Source of the DNA: Clarireedia homoeocarpa
Lineage: Eukaryota; Ascomycota; Leotiomycetes; Helotiales; Rutstroemiaceae
Direction: 5' to 3'
DNA: 64,000 bases
Assembly (NCBI GenBank): GCA_001465935.1
Contig: LNKV01000002.1
Span: 620,001-684,000, forward strand
Part shown: piece by piece, positions 24,250 through 35,745 of the stretch
How positions within the stretch are numbered: position 1 is the first letter of the stretch
Layout: every line of letters begins with the position of its first letter
Made by a program: the position numbers and the translations under genes
The notes under the pieces: model-generated
Seen by the model: the letters and a program-made list of their open reading frames with translations, nothing else
The model's database searches: none
What the model was told of the DNA's origin: nothing

Positions 24250-26419
24250 TTACTCCAAAACCCCCTCCCTCTCCTTCCTCTCACCCTTCTTCTCCAGTCC
24301 CTCTCGCTCAGAATCAATCACCCCCCTGCTCCTCCTCCTCGCATCCAAATATATCATAAACTCGCGATAGCTCTCCGGCAGCACCTGCACCTCCCCGTCC
24401 ACCTCAAACGTGTAGTTGAACTGCCCTGTTGGTTTTGTCTCCCCGTGCTCGACGTTTTTCACTTTCGTGTCGACGCGGATTTGGAGGCGGGTTTTGGGTT
24501 TGCTTTTTGGTGGGGATGGGGATGAGGATGAGGAAGATGGGATGTCAGGAGATGATATGATCGGCCGATCGGTATACGCGAGCGTTGCGGTTAGATACAG
24601 CACGCTGCCGACGGGAACGGGGTTCTCGAAGGTGCTGGGATCGAGGGCGATGAATGTAGGGCGGGAGTGGGAGATGGCGGAGGCGCAGGTGAAGGCGAGT
24701 TCGAAGGTGGATTTTAGGAGGAATCCGCCGCTAGGAAGGAGGGGGAAGCGGATGTTAGTTGAGGGTTTTAGTGGGGGTGAGGGAGAACTTACAAGATCAT
24801 GAAATTGTGACGGTTGCGATATTGGGGTTGCATGATCTGTACGGATTGGATGGTTGTACTGGACATGTAGTGTGCTGGTGCTGGTTTGCGGGTTGGGGTG
24901 TTGGGATCTGGATGAGTGTGTGTTACTTAGACTGGTGACTCTTTTGTTCTATCTATCCATCAAAGTGGAATAAGGAAATTGAAAAGTAGAATCAAAGGGG
25001 GGCAAAAGCAACGGTGTCGTAGACACATGATAAATATAGCGACAGAGCAAGAGAGCGCACGAATTTTTTCGGTCTAGAAAAAGAAAACCAACCATGATAA
25101 TCCAAAGTCCTCAACCACAACCGATGAATCAACCCACTCTCCTCATCATCCGGTTCCACATTCCTCAATCCCCGTCCTAATTCCCTCTTCTTCCTCTCGT
25201 AATTCTGCCGTCCCTCCTCAAATAGCGCTTCCTCAGCGCTGTTTTCCGGCGCGATACGTGCGATCTTCACGGGTCGCTTCGTGCGTGGGTCGAGGGAGAC
25301 CATGGTGAATGTGCAGGACATGAGGATGGAAGGGGAGGAGGGGTCGTGGAGTGCTGTGGGGGTAGAGGTGGAGGAGGAGGAGGAGGAGGAGGAGGAGGAG
25401 GAGGAGGAAGGGGATGAGGATACTTGCAACGTGACTTCCATGGAGGAACGACCCGTTGCAAAGGTTACCTGGCCGGATAACTCCAGATCGGTGATTTCGA
25501 GGAGGGGACGCGAGAGTGTGATCCGGTCAACGGCAGCGGTGACGGTCATGACGTGCTCACCGGTGTGTTTGTAGGATATGACACCAGCGAGGGCGTCGAG
25601 GTCCTAGGGTGGGGTTATTAGTTGGTGGGAAAGGGGGGAGAGAAGGGGGCAGAGAGAGAAAAGCAAGATGCTGGCAAAGACATAGAGAAGTGCATGCTCA
25701 TTCATCCTATGAAAGAGGGAATTATAGAATAAGATAGAATAAGATAGAGGTAAACTTAGAAAAAGGCATAAAGAAGAAGAGGGGAAATACCATGAAAATA
25801 GTTCCGAGCCTGATATGTCCCGACGCAGTGATATAGTTATCCAGTAACCAAGGATCTTTAGCCAGAGGAAGAACCTGTCCAAAAATGGGTCTGATTAGCA
25901 TTATTCTTTTTCTTCATCTCTCTTTCATAGCTCTCTGGAAGTCCACCTCTCCCGATCCGCATCTCCTATCCTCATCTCTGCGTTGCTACTTCTCCTCTCC
26001 TCCCCCCTTCCTTTCTTCCCTCTCACGCCTCCTCTTCCATCCCCATCCCTTCTCAAGAAACAACCCAAAAAATCAAATCACATGACCCAACTCAACCCAT
26101 CTGAACTCAACTAAACTCAACTCACCACCCGATGAAAACTATCCCTCATCCTCCTAACCCCCGGATCATCCCTGCTTTCCTCCCCCCGCGCTTCCCCCCC
26201 AACCTCAGCCACCCCCTCCTTCCCCTCGTTCTTTCGTCGAAAAGCTTCAATAAACGGCACCCGCGTGCGCATCGCCGTCAACTCACGATACACACCATCT
26301 GTATTCCGTGGCACGGTCGTAGAGAGCGCACGGTATTGCTTTCTCACTAGCGGGGAGGTGGAGGTGGAGAACAGTCGTAACCGTGACGGCGACGCGAGGC
26401 GAATGCTGCGAAGGTGCAT
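24250..26419 (-). CDS. Mitochondrial-type acyl-CoA thioesterase with two HotDog domains (ACOT9-like)
   Basis: Five exons (26419-26126, 25874-25791, 25603-25093, 24907-24793, 24730-24250) give 494 residues with all phases consistent. Acyl-CoA thioesterases of this group hydrolyse fatty acyl-CoA to free acid and CoA in mitochondria. The first ~40 residues are Arg/Ser rich without acidic residues, as in a mitochondrial presequence. The first HotDog region follows at about residues 105-230 (DPWLLDNYITASGHIRLGTI, SYKHTGEHVMTVTAAVDRIT). The second is at about 330-460 (NRHNFMIFGGFLLKSTFELA, FENPVPVGSVLYLTATLAYT). A linker with WLRTLDYHD joins them. The first domain is interrupted by a serine run of about 13 residues encoded by a triplet microsatellite. 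The C-terminus is charged and low complexity. Confidence 0.93.
25371..25407. repeat. (GAG)n triplet repeat inside the thioesterase exon
   Basis: About twelve GAG triplets on the + strand, read as TCC/CTC-family codons on the coding (minus) strand and giving a polyserine run inside the first HotDog domain. Confidence 0.92.
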
Positions 26420-26894
26420 TTCTATGTTTTGATGGATGGGAATGTGAATGAGGGTGTATTAGTGGAGGTGCAGAAATAACGTATGGAATTAAGTGAGTGA
26501 TGTCGGGATATCGCGGGGAGCGGGAGGCTAGATATCGTGAGTTCTTGGCGTTGTGGTTGGTGGAATTTTGCGAGCTTGTGGTTGCGGGTGCGGATAAGGG
26601 TTTAGGAGAGTTGGATGGTTGATTGATGTGTTTTGGGAAGAAAAAGACTGTTCCAAAGGGGAATTTATTGAGAATGAAAGGTTCGTGGGATAATCGCTAC
26701 ATTATGTTGTTTCTATTACTATAAGTTATAGGTTAATGTGCTCAAAGGCATTTACAGTGCAGTCAGATTTCTACGACATCAACCTGTATCCAACCACCAA
26801 CTACCTAACTCATCATACACAAGTATTCCAAGTCCAATCCATCCTCTGTATTAAGCTTGCCGTCCGTCATAATATTAAAACTGAACCAAACCGC
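26420..26894. other. Short spacer upstream of the thioesterase gene
   Basis: About 475 bases holding the thioesterase promoter and the 3' region of the DUF3433 gene. Nothing gene-like is seen. Confidence 0.6.
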
Positions 26895-29612
26895 CTAATA
26901 CTGCTGCCAATCGGTAGTCCAAGGCCTACTGGCCGCCTTTTTATTCTGGCCATGTTTATAATTACTAATTAACTCCTCCTCATCAACACCACAATGCATA
27001 TCACCATCTCTCCCCACAAACCAACCTAGCCCATAAGTTTTCTGAATCCCCATCAACCGCTCAACCATCTCGTCATTGTTCAACTTCTCCGTGCCCACGA
27101 AATCATACAGCATCTTCGATTGATAGATGAAACAAAGCACCGAAGCGATGGAGCTCGGTTGGCGCGGAAGGAATGGGTGATGTCGACGCCAGTAGACTAT
27201 ACCTGCAACTATGCAGAGGAAACTGAGAATGATAAGTGCGAGTGCAAACGAGACCCAGAAGGAGGCGAACGTTTCCTCGCCCGAGTAAACTCCTTCGCTG
27301 TATCTTTTCTCCTTGCGGCTTACCGGTGAACCGGTGAAATCGTTGCCGGTGACTGTACTGAAACTAGTGACGCACACAGTAAGGACTTCTGCGAGTACGG
27401 AGCCAAGCCCAACGACTGCGACAAGATAATGGCCATTTAGAAAAGCTCGGATGGGTAGCCAGCCAAATGCCATAGCTGTGTAATCGAGAGTTAAGACTTT
27501 AGGAGATGCATGGCGGCGAGAAAGTATATAGAATGGTTCGATCATGCGAACGGCTGTTTCCAAACTACCCCAGCAGAGTTTGATGGAAACGGCGCCGACA
27601 GTAAGGAGCCAAGGTGCTTTATCGGTGATAATGTTTGCAGGGGTAAAAAGAATGATAGGTATTAGAATAATGAATAACAGCATTCCGACAACGAATGGTA
27701 TGCCCGCTACCAATCTAAGGAAAAGAGGGTGTGGATTGTCGTCATGCTTCTGATGCTGGTCGTACTTATCTTTGTCTGCTTGTGTGAGAGTGGCGTTCTC
27801 TTCCGGAGCTAAAGATGAGTTTCTCAAGGTGTATCGATGGGCTTTTAGCTTCTGGTGAATTTTATCAGGGGTTGCGGTATCCATTTCCTTGAAATCCATC
27901 AAGATATGACTCTTGTTAGCCATGGCGGCAATTCCAGCCACTCCTTTGACATCGGCTACAAGACCAGATGGACGTCGCTCGAGTTGCCAGAGAAGAACTG
28001 CGCCGAAGATTGCGCACAAGAACAAGGTCACAGAGAGAGTTCGAGACCATGGACCACTAATCATGATACCTTTCTCTACAGTAGGATCCGCTCTTCGCTC
28101 GGAGCGACTTGGTGTGAGAATGACGGATGCGGATTGAAATGTAGGTACCAATGAAACAGCAAGCAGAGTCGCTACTGAGGATACCGCCACAGCATAATGT
28201 TTGAAAAGAATAGCTCTGAACGGCCTCAGGACGTTGAAAAAGGTGATGTAGTCAACATTGATTGATTCTGCAGCAAGAGCACCACCATCCTTAGAAAGTT
28301 GGTAGTAGGCCTCCAATCTCTTGACCTCGAAATCAGTCACTTGCCACAAAACACCAAACGCCACTGCAACCATAGTGGGGAGATATTTGAAGCAGAAATA
28401 ATCCCATGTTCTCATTTCTGCAGCAGTTGTGAATGAATATAGCGGTTCTTTTTGAGACTTTTGATAAAGATATTCCTGAGCGGCTCCAAGTACGACTGAG
28501 ATGACAATAAGCCCGGTAAGATAAGGCCACCGCATTGAGAAGGGTTTCCAGTTTGCTTGAGGGTAGAAGATTTCGACTGTTGAGGATTTGAAGGTGCTCT
28601 TTTTCTTCATTGTAGGTAATGATTCCACGCTTCCAAATTCGAGATTGCGTTTAGTGACACCTGCACCACCAGAAAATGAACTGATATCAACCAGGGAATC
28701 GTCTATCACGACTTGCACAATCTTTCCTCTCTTGTTGGCCTCAATTTGACCAAGATCTCTTAGCGTCGGAGCTCGTTTTAACCCAGGGTTTCGGAACGAA
28801 ATACGTCGTGCTATCGCCGAGGTCGATGTCTCGGATGTCGATGCCATCAGGTCTGTACTTGTGATCGTACTATCAGGTGTCCAGCCTGCCCCGAGTCCGC
28901 CAGTAAGAATACCAGAAGCTTCCTGTCTGTTGTATTCTTCCCGCTGTGCATCCGTCATTGGTCCAGAAAAAGATGATAAATCGAATGGCATGCCCATTGG
29001 TGATACCATTGAGGCACCTTCTTGCTCGCCATCTTCATTTGCTCTCTGATCTAGACCTTTCGTGTAAAAAGCCATTGGCATAGCAGCACCGAGAAGATTC
29101 AAATCGATATCTTCCTCCGGAATAGATGCATCTCGCGAGTGACCGAGTAATGTTCTTCTATTAGAAAACCTCTTGCTCTTTAATGAAGATTTTCTGGAAT
29201 GCGATTCGGGTTTCGTGGTTGCTGAGTCGTATGAGCTGGCGCGTTTCATGAACACATTTGTAGTTTTTGAAGACGCTGGTCCTGTATGCAACGTCTCTGG
29301 TAGGAACAAGGACCTGCGATTGTGTCTTGTTGGAGAATCTATGGGACCCAATGCGATATGGATATCTGCAGATAATGGGACATGACTGACGTCTATATCA
29401 TCCGCCCCGCTTGAAAGCAAAGATTCCCCAGAATCGGCTGACAGATCGGAGGCTATAGAATCTTTGTTCCGCACATGGTCGTTGTTGTTGGTAGTTGGTG
29501 AGCTCTGGCTGTCGAGGGACGAGATGCGTTCTGCTTTATCCTTTGTGTAAGGCTCGGAAGAAATGGAAGAACTGTCGTGTGGAGGGCTCTCCCCAGATTC
29601 ATGTTCGGCCAT
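26895..29612 (-). CDS. DUF3433-type multi-pass membrane protein
   Basis: Single open exon of 905 residues. Residues 1 to about 365 are a Ser/Thr-rich, disordered cytosolic region with many possible phosphorylation sites. The membrane part follows. It contains two similar halves: one with EVKRLEAYYQLSKDGGALA followed by the segment around NVDYITFFNVLRPF, and one with RMIEPFYILSRRHASPKVLT followed by DYTAMAFGWLPIRAFLNGHY. This internal duplication is typical of fungal DUF3433 proteins. About eight hydrophobic segments are visible, for example PYLTGLIVISVVLGAAQEYL, LRLVAGIPFVVGMLLFIILI and WVSFALALIILSFLCIVAGI. An Asn-glycosylation-type loop (NSSLAPEENATL) lies between the halves. The biochemical function is not known to me, and the family assignment is from memory. 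Confidence 0.8.
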   Translation of the reverse strand: MAEHESGESPPHDSSSISSEPYTKDKAERISSLDSQSSPTTNNNDHVRNKDSIASDLSADSGESLLSSGADDIDVSHVPLSADIHIALGPIDSPTRHNRRSLFLPETLHTGPASSKTTNVFMKRASSYDSATTKPESHSRKSSLKSKRFSNRRTLLGHSRDASIPEEDIDLNLLGAAMPMAFYTKGLDQRANEDGEQEGASMVSPMGMPFDLSSFSGPMTDAQREEYNRQEASGILTGGLGAGWTPDSTITSTDLMASTSETSTSAIARRISFRNPGLKRAPTLRDLGQIEANKRGKIVQVVIDDSLVDISSFSGGAGVTKRNLEFGSVESLPTMKKKSTFKSSTVEIFYPQANWKPFSMRWPYLTGLIVISVVLGAAQEYLYQKSQKEPLYSFTTAAEMRTWDYFCFKYLPTMVAVAFGVLWQVTDFEVKRLEAYYQLSKDGGALAAESINVDYITFFNVLRPFRAILFKHYAVAVSSVATLLAVSLVPTFQSASVILTPSRSERRADPTVEKGIMISGPWSRTLSVTLFLCAIFGAVLLWQLERRPSGLVADVKGVAGIAAMANKSHILMDFKEMDTATPDKIHQKLKAHRYTLRNSSLAPEENATLTQADKDKYDQHQKHDDNPHPLFLRLVAGIPFVVGMLLFIILIPIILFTPANIITDKAPWLLTVGAVSIKLCWGSLETAVRMIEPFYILSRRHASPKVLTLDYTAMAFGWLPIRAFLNGHYLVAVVGLGSVLAEVLTVCVTSFSTVTGNDFTGSPVSRKEKRYSEGVYSGEETFASFWVSFALALIILSFLCIVAGIVYWRRHHPFLPRQPSSIASVLCFIYQSKMLYDFVGTEKLNNDEMVERLMGIQKTYGLGWFVGRDGDMHCGVDEEELISNYKHGQNKKAASRPWTTDWQQY

Positions 29613-31414
29613 GCCCTAGATCGTCCCGAAAATTTCCAAAAAACTCTCAGTATATATTCACAAAGTTGTTTGCTTGAGAAAAATCTGCTGGCACGAGTCA
29701 GACATTAACGTTTTCTGCTTGTCTTTGTGAAAGTGGGATTTCTAACTTAGCTGATGATCTGCAGTCGGTCCAGAAACCGTTGCCCTCGGAGCAATTGGCA
29801 ATAATTTTCAGTGGTAGTCTCGAGCTCTAAACAGCGAACGTTGAAAATGAAACCCGTCTGGCACAGAGAGTGATAGGAGGTGCAACACTCTGCATGCTAC
29901 TTGACGTCTATCTGGGGCGGGTGCTTTGCCGCACAGCCCTTGTATGTACCTCGATAAGTCCCCAATCACTTCTATATTGCGCACGGTTTCCACCCTAGAC
30001 AGTGGGAGAGTGGGCCACCAACAGTGCTGCAGATAATTGACAAGCAGGTACGAGGTGCAGTACACGCGCGATCGCGGAGAGTAGGGATGAAAGCGTTGAT
30101 TGTTTCGTGGACCTCAAGCCCTTTTCATGCCATGAAAAGGTTGCCTCTGTATCGCGGAAGTTGAAACAGCTATGAACCCCGTCAAACTGCATCGTTCGTA
30201 TCATCTTGTTTTCTTCAGACGAACATAAGAACTGTATTCTCGAGCGCGCTCCAGGCTGCGGCTTTTCAGCGTTGGCGTCTCTGCCGTATGCACCATCACA
30301 GATGAGGCCCCCAACCGTAGTACTGCCGTGAAAATTGCTGCACAACTCCAATCAACGAGTACGGGTCGAGCCACTTTTAATCTCAAAATAGATTGAATCG
30401 CAAAAGCTAGGAAAATCGAACGAATCACATGCAGAGGCGTTTGATGACGATAAACATAAATAAACCATAAGCGCTTGTTTGGGATCCCTTCCATGTTTGC
30501 ATCTGCCGTTTCAGAGCTATGGCGAGATTGATGATGGGTTGGATTTGAACGGATCCTCGACTTCCGCGACGGGCGGGAGTACACATACTTGCTCTGTGAG
30601 AAGGATTCGAATCCCCGATTGTTCACTCTTCTCATCATCGGATCGTCGCTGTAACCTAGTAAGGCTGAGGACCCCGAGCGAGGGCGAGATCCATTACGCG
30701 TTCGGTTCGAAACCCAACAAAAATCCCTCGTGGCATTTAGTCGGTCCAAGGCCAAGTGCCCCTGTCGGCGTCAGCACCACGAGCTGCAAGGATTGGATTA
30801 TCTGATCAGCATCCATCTACTCACCTTCCTATTTGGAGATCTGCCGGCGCTTGCTTGGTCAAGCTCACAAGAATAGTTCGGAACAGCACCGCTACGAAAA
30901 TCAGAAAAAGGCTCACGTTCTTTCTTTAGAGCATGAGGAAGTTGACGTTCAGCTTGGGGGACTCAGGGGACAAGCGGGAGTTTGGCTTGGGGACAAACAC
31001 TAACAATCCTCAGGCTAACTTAGCCCCCTCAGCCCCCTAATTCTTATTGATGGCTAACCTACCGACAACATGAAAGACTAAATAAACATCATCAAATTCA
31101 CTCAACATGATGCGTCTGTCGAACGAAATTTGTCTTGTTCCAAAAAGAAAATCTCACACTGATGCTGGACTGAAGCAGAGGTTTTTGCCTGAAGTCACAG
31201 GAAATCATGGTTGATATGATATGCTTTTACTCTCACATCAAGCATGTCGTAGCTTCGCGAATACTCATCACAAGGCCAGTCACCATGCAGAAAAATGCTT
31301 CAGGAATGAAAAGTATACTTTCATACTATGTCTAGATCTATGTTCTCGCCGACAGTTCTGGATACAGTGTATTAAGTATTAATTATTGCGCTCAAACAAC
31401 AAAGTTACCAAAAA
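29613..31414. other. Spacer upstream of the DUF3433 gene
   Basis: About 1.8 kb with the DUF3433 promoter and the wetA 3' region. An open frame on the minus strand (30201-30755) lacks any recognisable domain and I do not call it. A TTCGAATCC-like stretch near 30.61 kb resembles a tRNA B-box, but the stems do not pair. Confidence 0.55.
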
Positions 31415-33118
31415 TCAAACCAACAGACCCTCTTTAACCAACGACCCTACATCCCCTCCAGCCGCCTCGATAGCTGCAAAGGCAGCTAGAGATAGTTTTC
31501 TACGCTTCTCCATTGCTTCCTTCTCCCTTCTCGCTTTCGTTTTGCTTGATCCACTTGGAGCGACTCCTGTCAATATTTTCCGACTATCTTCTGGTGTGTA
31601 GTTCACAAAACCAACCGTACCGCTACCATTTGACGTAGGGGTCCGTGGTGACCCGTTCTTGTTCTTCGGTTTTCTCTGTTTCCGGACATGGAAAGCAGGT
31701 GAGGATTTGGTCGAAGGCGACTCCGATGCACTTGGACTGGAACGACTCTTTCGTAATCTAGGAGTTGCGTGAGAGGGCTTTTGGATCGAGGAGGGAGATG
31801 AGTGCGAGTGTGAGTGCTGGGCATAGCGAGGCTGAGGAGTTGGGAAAGGAGCAAATCGCCTTGAACCACTCTCGTTTGTGCTTACGCCGTGATATCCTTG
31901 ATGAAGCATGGGTGGCGACTCTACCACATAAGATTGCTGAGGCATACTATCGGGCATTGAAATCATTAGCCCCTCCGATGACATGTCCATCTGATTGTGG
32001 GCATATGAAACCTCGTTCTGCAGATGATAAGCAAGGCTCTTGGTTGCCCTCTGGGGATTTCGGTGAAGAGTGCTCGGCGAAGGCTGTGCCATTGGTGCGG
32101 TTGAGGCGTGATTCCACCATAGAGAATTTCCATTGTTTTCCACCTCCGTAGGATATTCTGGTGAGGTTCCAAGAGAGCCGAAACTGTTCGATCCTCGTAT
32201 TTGTGGCCATGTTGCTGATACGTGGTGAGATTTTGGCGTCATTGGATATATGGTCCCATTTGAAGGAGATTGCTGGAAGCACATGTCACGTGTACCTTTG
32301 ACGCCTAGATTTGGTGTAGTCTGGGGTGTATCATTAACTGCTGGTACTGTTGGAAACTGCATTGCGTGTGGCATATTCCAGAGATTCTCAATATTCTCGG
32401 TCTTGAGATGTTTTTTCGTAAACTGATCGGAGCCATTCGGAAGTTTGGTGGAGTCTGGAGGTGACATGGGTGCGTGAATATCAAACCCAAACTTTGGAGC
32501 GTTTAAAGCTACTTTTCGGTCCATCGCAGTGCGGCTCGATTTGCCGTTACTCGACGATGCCTTGATTGTCTTTGGGGTATTGCTTAATTTTCGGATTGGG
32601 CTTCGTAACATCTTCTCTGTCGCTTTTCCTACTTTCTTCCACTTATCTGCAATAGCGTTCAAATGAGTTTTCCTTTTCGTTGGCGCTGGTACAGGTGAAG
32701 ATGGGAGAGATGGATGCGACCATGCTTCTATATGAGGTGGATCTAAGCTGATATCTTTGAGGCTCAATATTTCAGGATCGGAAATTGCGGCTCTGCCAGA
32801 TAGTTCTGCATAAAAGAGGGTGTCTTCAATTTGATCGTGGGGTGAGGCTGAATCATGGGCGAAAACCCATGGGTCCCCTTGCCAATTTTCCTCAATGTGC
32901 CTCATATCATGTAGGGCATTGGCTGACGCCTCTGTAGGCTGATCTTTCTGATCTGATTCGTTGTGAAATGTAGAGTCGGGAATGTCTGAGAAATTAAAGC
33001 CATCATTGGAAGGACTGAATGTGACGAATTGCTCGAAGAAGTCGTTTTCCAATTCGTTGAAAGTTTGAACGAACAGATTAGACGGCTTCTCGTGCTGGAT
33101 TGTAGCCGAGGAAGGCAT
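31415..33118 (-). CDS. wetA: Developmental regulator WetA
   Basis: Single exon, 567 residues from the ATG at 33118. An in-frame ATG at 33268 would add 50 residues, but the conserved-looking N-terminus starts soon after 33118 (FVQTFNELENDFFEQFVTFS). The C-terminal 60 residues are diagnostic: GFVNYTPEDSRKILTGVAPS, then SGSSKTKARREKEAMEKRRK and an AAGGDVGSLVKEGLLV ending. WetA acts late in conidial development, in spore-wall completion and maturation, downstream of BrlA and AbaA in Aspergillus. The middle is Ser/Pro/His/Asn rich with basic patches consistent with nuclear location (LRSPIRKLSNTPKTIK). The upstream intergenic region is long, as expected of a developmentally regulated gene. Confidence 0.93.
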   Translation of the reverse strand: MPSSATIQHEKPSNLFVQTFNELENDFFEQFVTFSPSNDGFNFSDIPDSTFHNESDQKDQPTEASANALHDMRHIEENWQGDPWVFAHDSASPHDQIEDTLFYAELSGRAAISDPEILSLKDISLDPPHIEAWSHPSLPSSPVPAPTKRKTHLNAIADKWKKVGKATEKMLRSPIRKLSNTPKTIKASSSNGKSSRTAMDRKVALNAPKFGFDIHAPMSPPDSTKLPNGSDQFTKKHLKTENIENLWNMPHAMQFPTVPAVNDTPQTTPNLGVKGTRDMCFQQSPSNGTIYPMTPKSHHVSATWPQIRGSNSFGSLGTSPEYPTEVENNGNSLWWNHASTAPMAQPSPSTLHRNPQRATKSLAYHLQNEVSYAHNQMDMSSEGLMISMPDSMPQQSYVVESPPMLHQGYHGVSTNESGSRRFAPFPTPQPRYAQHSHSHSSPSSIQKPSHATPRLRKSRSSPSASESPSTKSSPAFHVRKQRKPKNKNGSPRTPTSNGSGTVGFVNYTPEDSRKILTGVAPSGSSKTKARREKEAMEKRRKLSLAAFAAIEAAGGDVGSLVKEGLLV

Positions 33119-35745
33119 AGTGTCTATAGTAGGAGTAGCTGAGGTATGAGGTGAAGTGCCTGAGGTGCGTGAGAATGGAAATATGCGCCAGCGTTTACGA
33201 GGCTGGAAGAAGCTCGTGCAGATGCGCGATGATGTATGTGATGGAGCAAACATGTCAAAACAGTCCAAGGGGGGATATTTATGAAAAATTCAGGTGTCTA
33301 CCAGCCTTCTGCATTAAATTGTGCAAAGATTTCTCTGGAATGTATGGGTTTGCGCTGTTTCCACGTGATTTTGCAGTTTGCACACTCTTCAAACATCAAG
33401 TGAAATTCTTCGAGAAGGCTTTGGCGTGCCAGTGCTAGCCTCAACATGCCAATTGGTGGTGGGGATTCCGAATTGCGTATGTTGGCAGCTGAGGAATGTA
33501 GCGCAATCTTCGAAAAGGCAGGAACTTCGAGTGCCGTATCTCTGCAAACGTCAAGAAGAACAAGTAATCCTGGTCAAAATTAGCTTAGAAATGTTGAAGG
33601 AGCTATGCGAATAATATAATAACCGCCTCATGGTAGAGTTAGAGATGCTTCTTTCAAACACATCTGGGGATAAAGAAGCTCTTCCGCAACAAAGATCCCT
33701 CTCGAAAGAGTCAAGTATTCCCCTCAGATGACGGTTACAAGAGCATTGTACTGCCAAGGAATGCTCAGGAATGCTCTAAAGTTAGAGTCTTCCTCCAAAT
33801 CATGGGAAATTTGCCATGCCATCTCTGAGCGTGGCTGGAATTCGTTCCGAACGCTCCCGCTCATTCTCCCAGGTGGCAGACCATCAAACTTCCAACCTCC
33901 TCATTTCCGCTCCCATTTGAATGCTGTTTTCAAGAAAACAACCAGACTTAGAGTAAACAGGATGTTATTATAAGAAGCGACGTAAAGATAAGAATTCCCA
34001 TTTCACATGACATGCCACGAAAGAAGTTCCATCGCATGCTTCTACATCCATTCTTGATTGAAACATCCTAAGTTCTGATACAACACACCACTGCAGCACA
34101 TGCAATTCTATCCGCAATCCTTCATCTATATCTGGCAGATGGCCCCACAAATCGAGCTCTCCTCCGCCTTCGAGAACGTTCTTGAAGAGAGACGAAACTC
34201 GGAGAGGTTGAAGAGAGATTTGATTTGGAATTGGCACACGCTGATTGTTAATGCGAGGAAGAGGGCTAGAAATCGATTCGGTTCTGTGTGATTTTTTGGG
34301 TCTTGTGGACCGAGGGACCAGCTATTGGTTGTGCGAAGTTGGAGTTCTTTGTTGGCAGGACAAAGGTTATTGAGAGAGAAACTGGAATTCCTTTCATCGG
34401 TTGGTGGCTCCTTTTCCATGTGGTGCTTTCTTTTTTACATGAGCTTACCCCGCGGTACTAGATAACGACACGCCACCGAAGCAAATTAGCCTCGAGGGGG
34501 GTGCGCATCTTGCTCCCCCTTTGCCACAGCTATGGAACCAACGATCGTAGACCCACCCTCTTTGATCAAATTACGACCTAATTCCCATATATCCTATACT
34601 CAATAGCGACGAGATAGAGCCCCTCAAGCGCCCATTTGCCCTGCCGAACGCATACTAAATACAGTATTGCACAATCACACTCAAACCGCCGCCACCCACA
34701 ACCCCAAATTTGCACTTCACTGGCCAGCAATCTGGAGCCTTGGTTACGGGCATCCATCGCCCTCCAAGCCACAACAGAGCCCTCAATTCCAGAATTAAGT
34801 TCGCTTGTTAGAGCTTACTCGTCAAGTGTGATACGGACCGAGCTGGGGCAACTTCCATATCGTCTGCATCGATCAGCTCAAACATCCCCTGCCGTGTCTT
34901 CATTTACCTTTTCCAGACTTCTCACCTTATCCTACTGCTCTAATTGAAAATCACACCATCTTCATCGATCCGTTTGCCCATCTTACGCCCCATCCCACAA
35001 CCTTGCATCTTGGCCCGCCCATTCCCCCGCCTCTCCCCAAACAAAGAAAACATTTCTTTGATCTCCCTTCTCCCCAATTGATTTCTTATCTCGATCATTA
35101 CTCATCGATTCTCAGACAAAGGGAAAGACAGATGGGCGTTTTTCTTTTCTTTTCTTAGTCGCGGATGTAATTGGGAGAGGGGGTCGGAAGTAAGAAACAG
35201 GGAAAAGAAGGCGAGGAAATGGAAGAAAAGAATGATTGGGTTGAAATGGTAGCGGGTTCTGTAAGGAGATAGGAATATACTTTGACGAGTGAAGAGGGCG
35301 TTTAATGAATGTTGTGGTGTGTTGTACATGTAGTCTAATATAATGTAAGGTGTGTTTCGCGAAAGAGGGAAGTTAATGGACGGGAACAGGTGGATGGAAG
35401 GAAGGAAAGAGCTGGACTAATGGAATGTACGTAAAGAGATACATGTAGTCGATAGATGAATGTAGTAGATGTCCCCTTTTTTGTCGCGTTGATGATTGGA
35501 CCTGATCTTCACATGTGGTGCTTTGGCTTTTATGCCTAGATCGATTATAGCTACACGAGTGAACATGCGAGGCAAGTATAAGATCGTGTTTATTATACAC
35601 ATTCTATGAGGATAAAGTTTATTTCCCTCTGAATTTTCCTGTCATAATACAGTTGTTCTTGATACATCGAGCACTGATATACTCGGCCGCACATCAAATT
35701 AATTCCATATGCATTTATCAGCACCGTCTCGCCTCTTTAAGCTCT
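33119..35745. other. Spacer upstream of wetA
   Basis: About 2.6 kb containing the wetA promoter and the 3' region of the SDHAF2 gene. A short plus-strand frame starting at 34139 (MAPQIELSSAFENVLEERRN and onward, 50 residues, ending at 34291) has protein-like composition but no recognisable family, and I leave it uncalled. Pyrimidine-rich stretches occur near 35.0 kb. Confidence 0.55.

Noticed and set aside
30590..30740. TTCGAATCC-type and TTCGAAACCC-type B-box-like stretches suggesting tRNA genes
   Set aside because: Neither stretch forms a complete T-arm, and no matching acceptor, D- or anticodon arms were found.
30201..30755. 184-codon open frame on the minus strand
   Set aside because: No recognisable domain, biased composition and no supporting splice signals; most likely chance open frame in a promoter region.
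34139..34291. 50-codon plus-strand frame starting MAPQIELSS
   Set aside because: Protein-like but too short, with no family, and inside the wetA upstream region; evidence too weak for a call.
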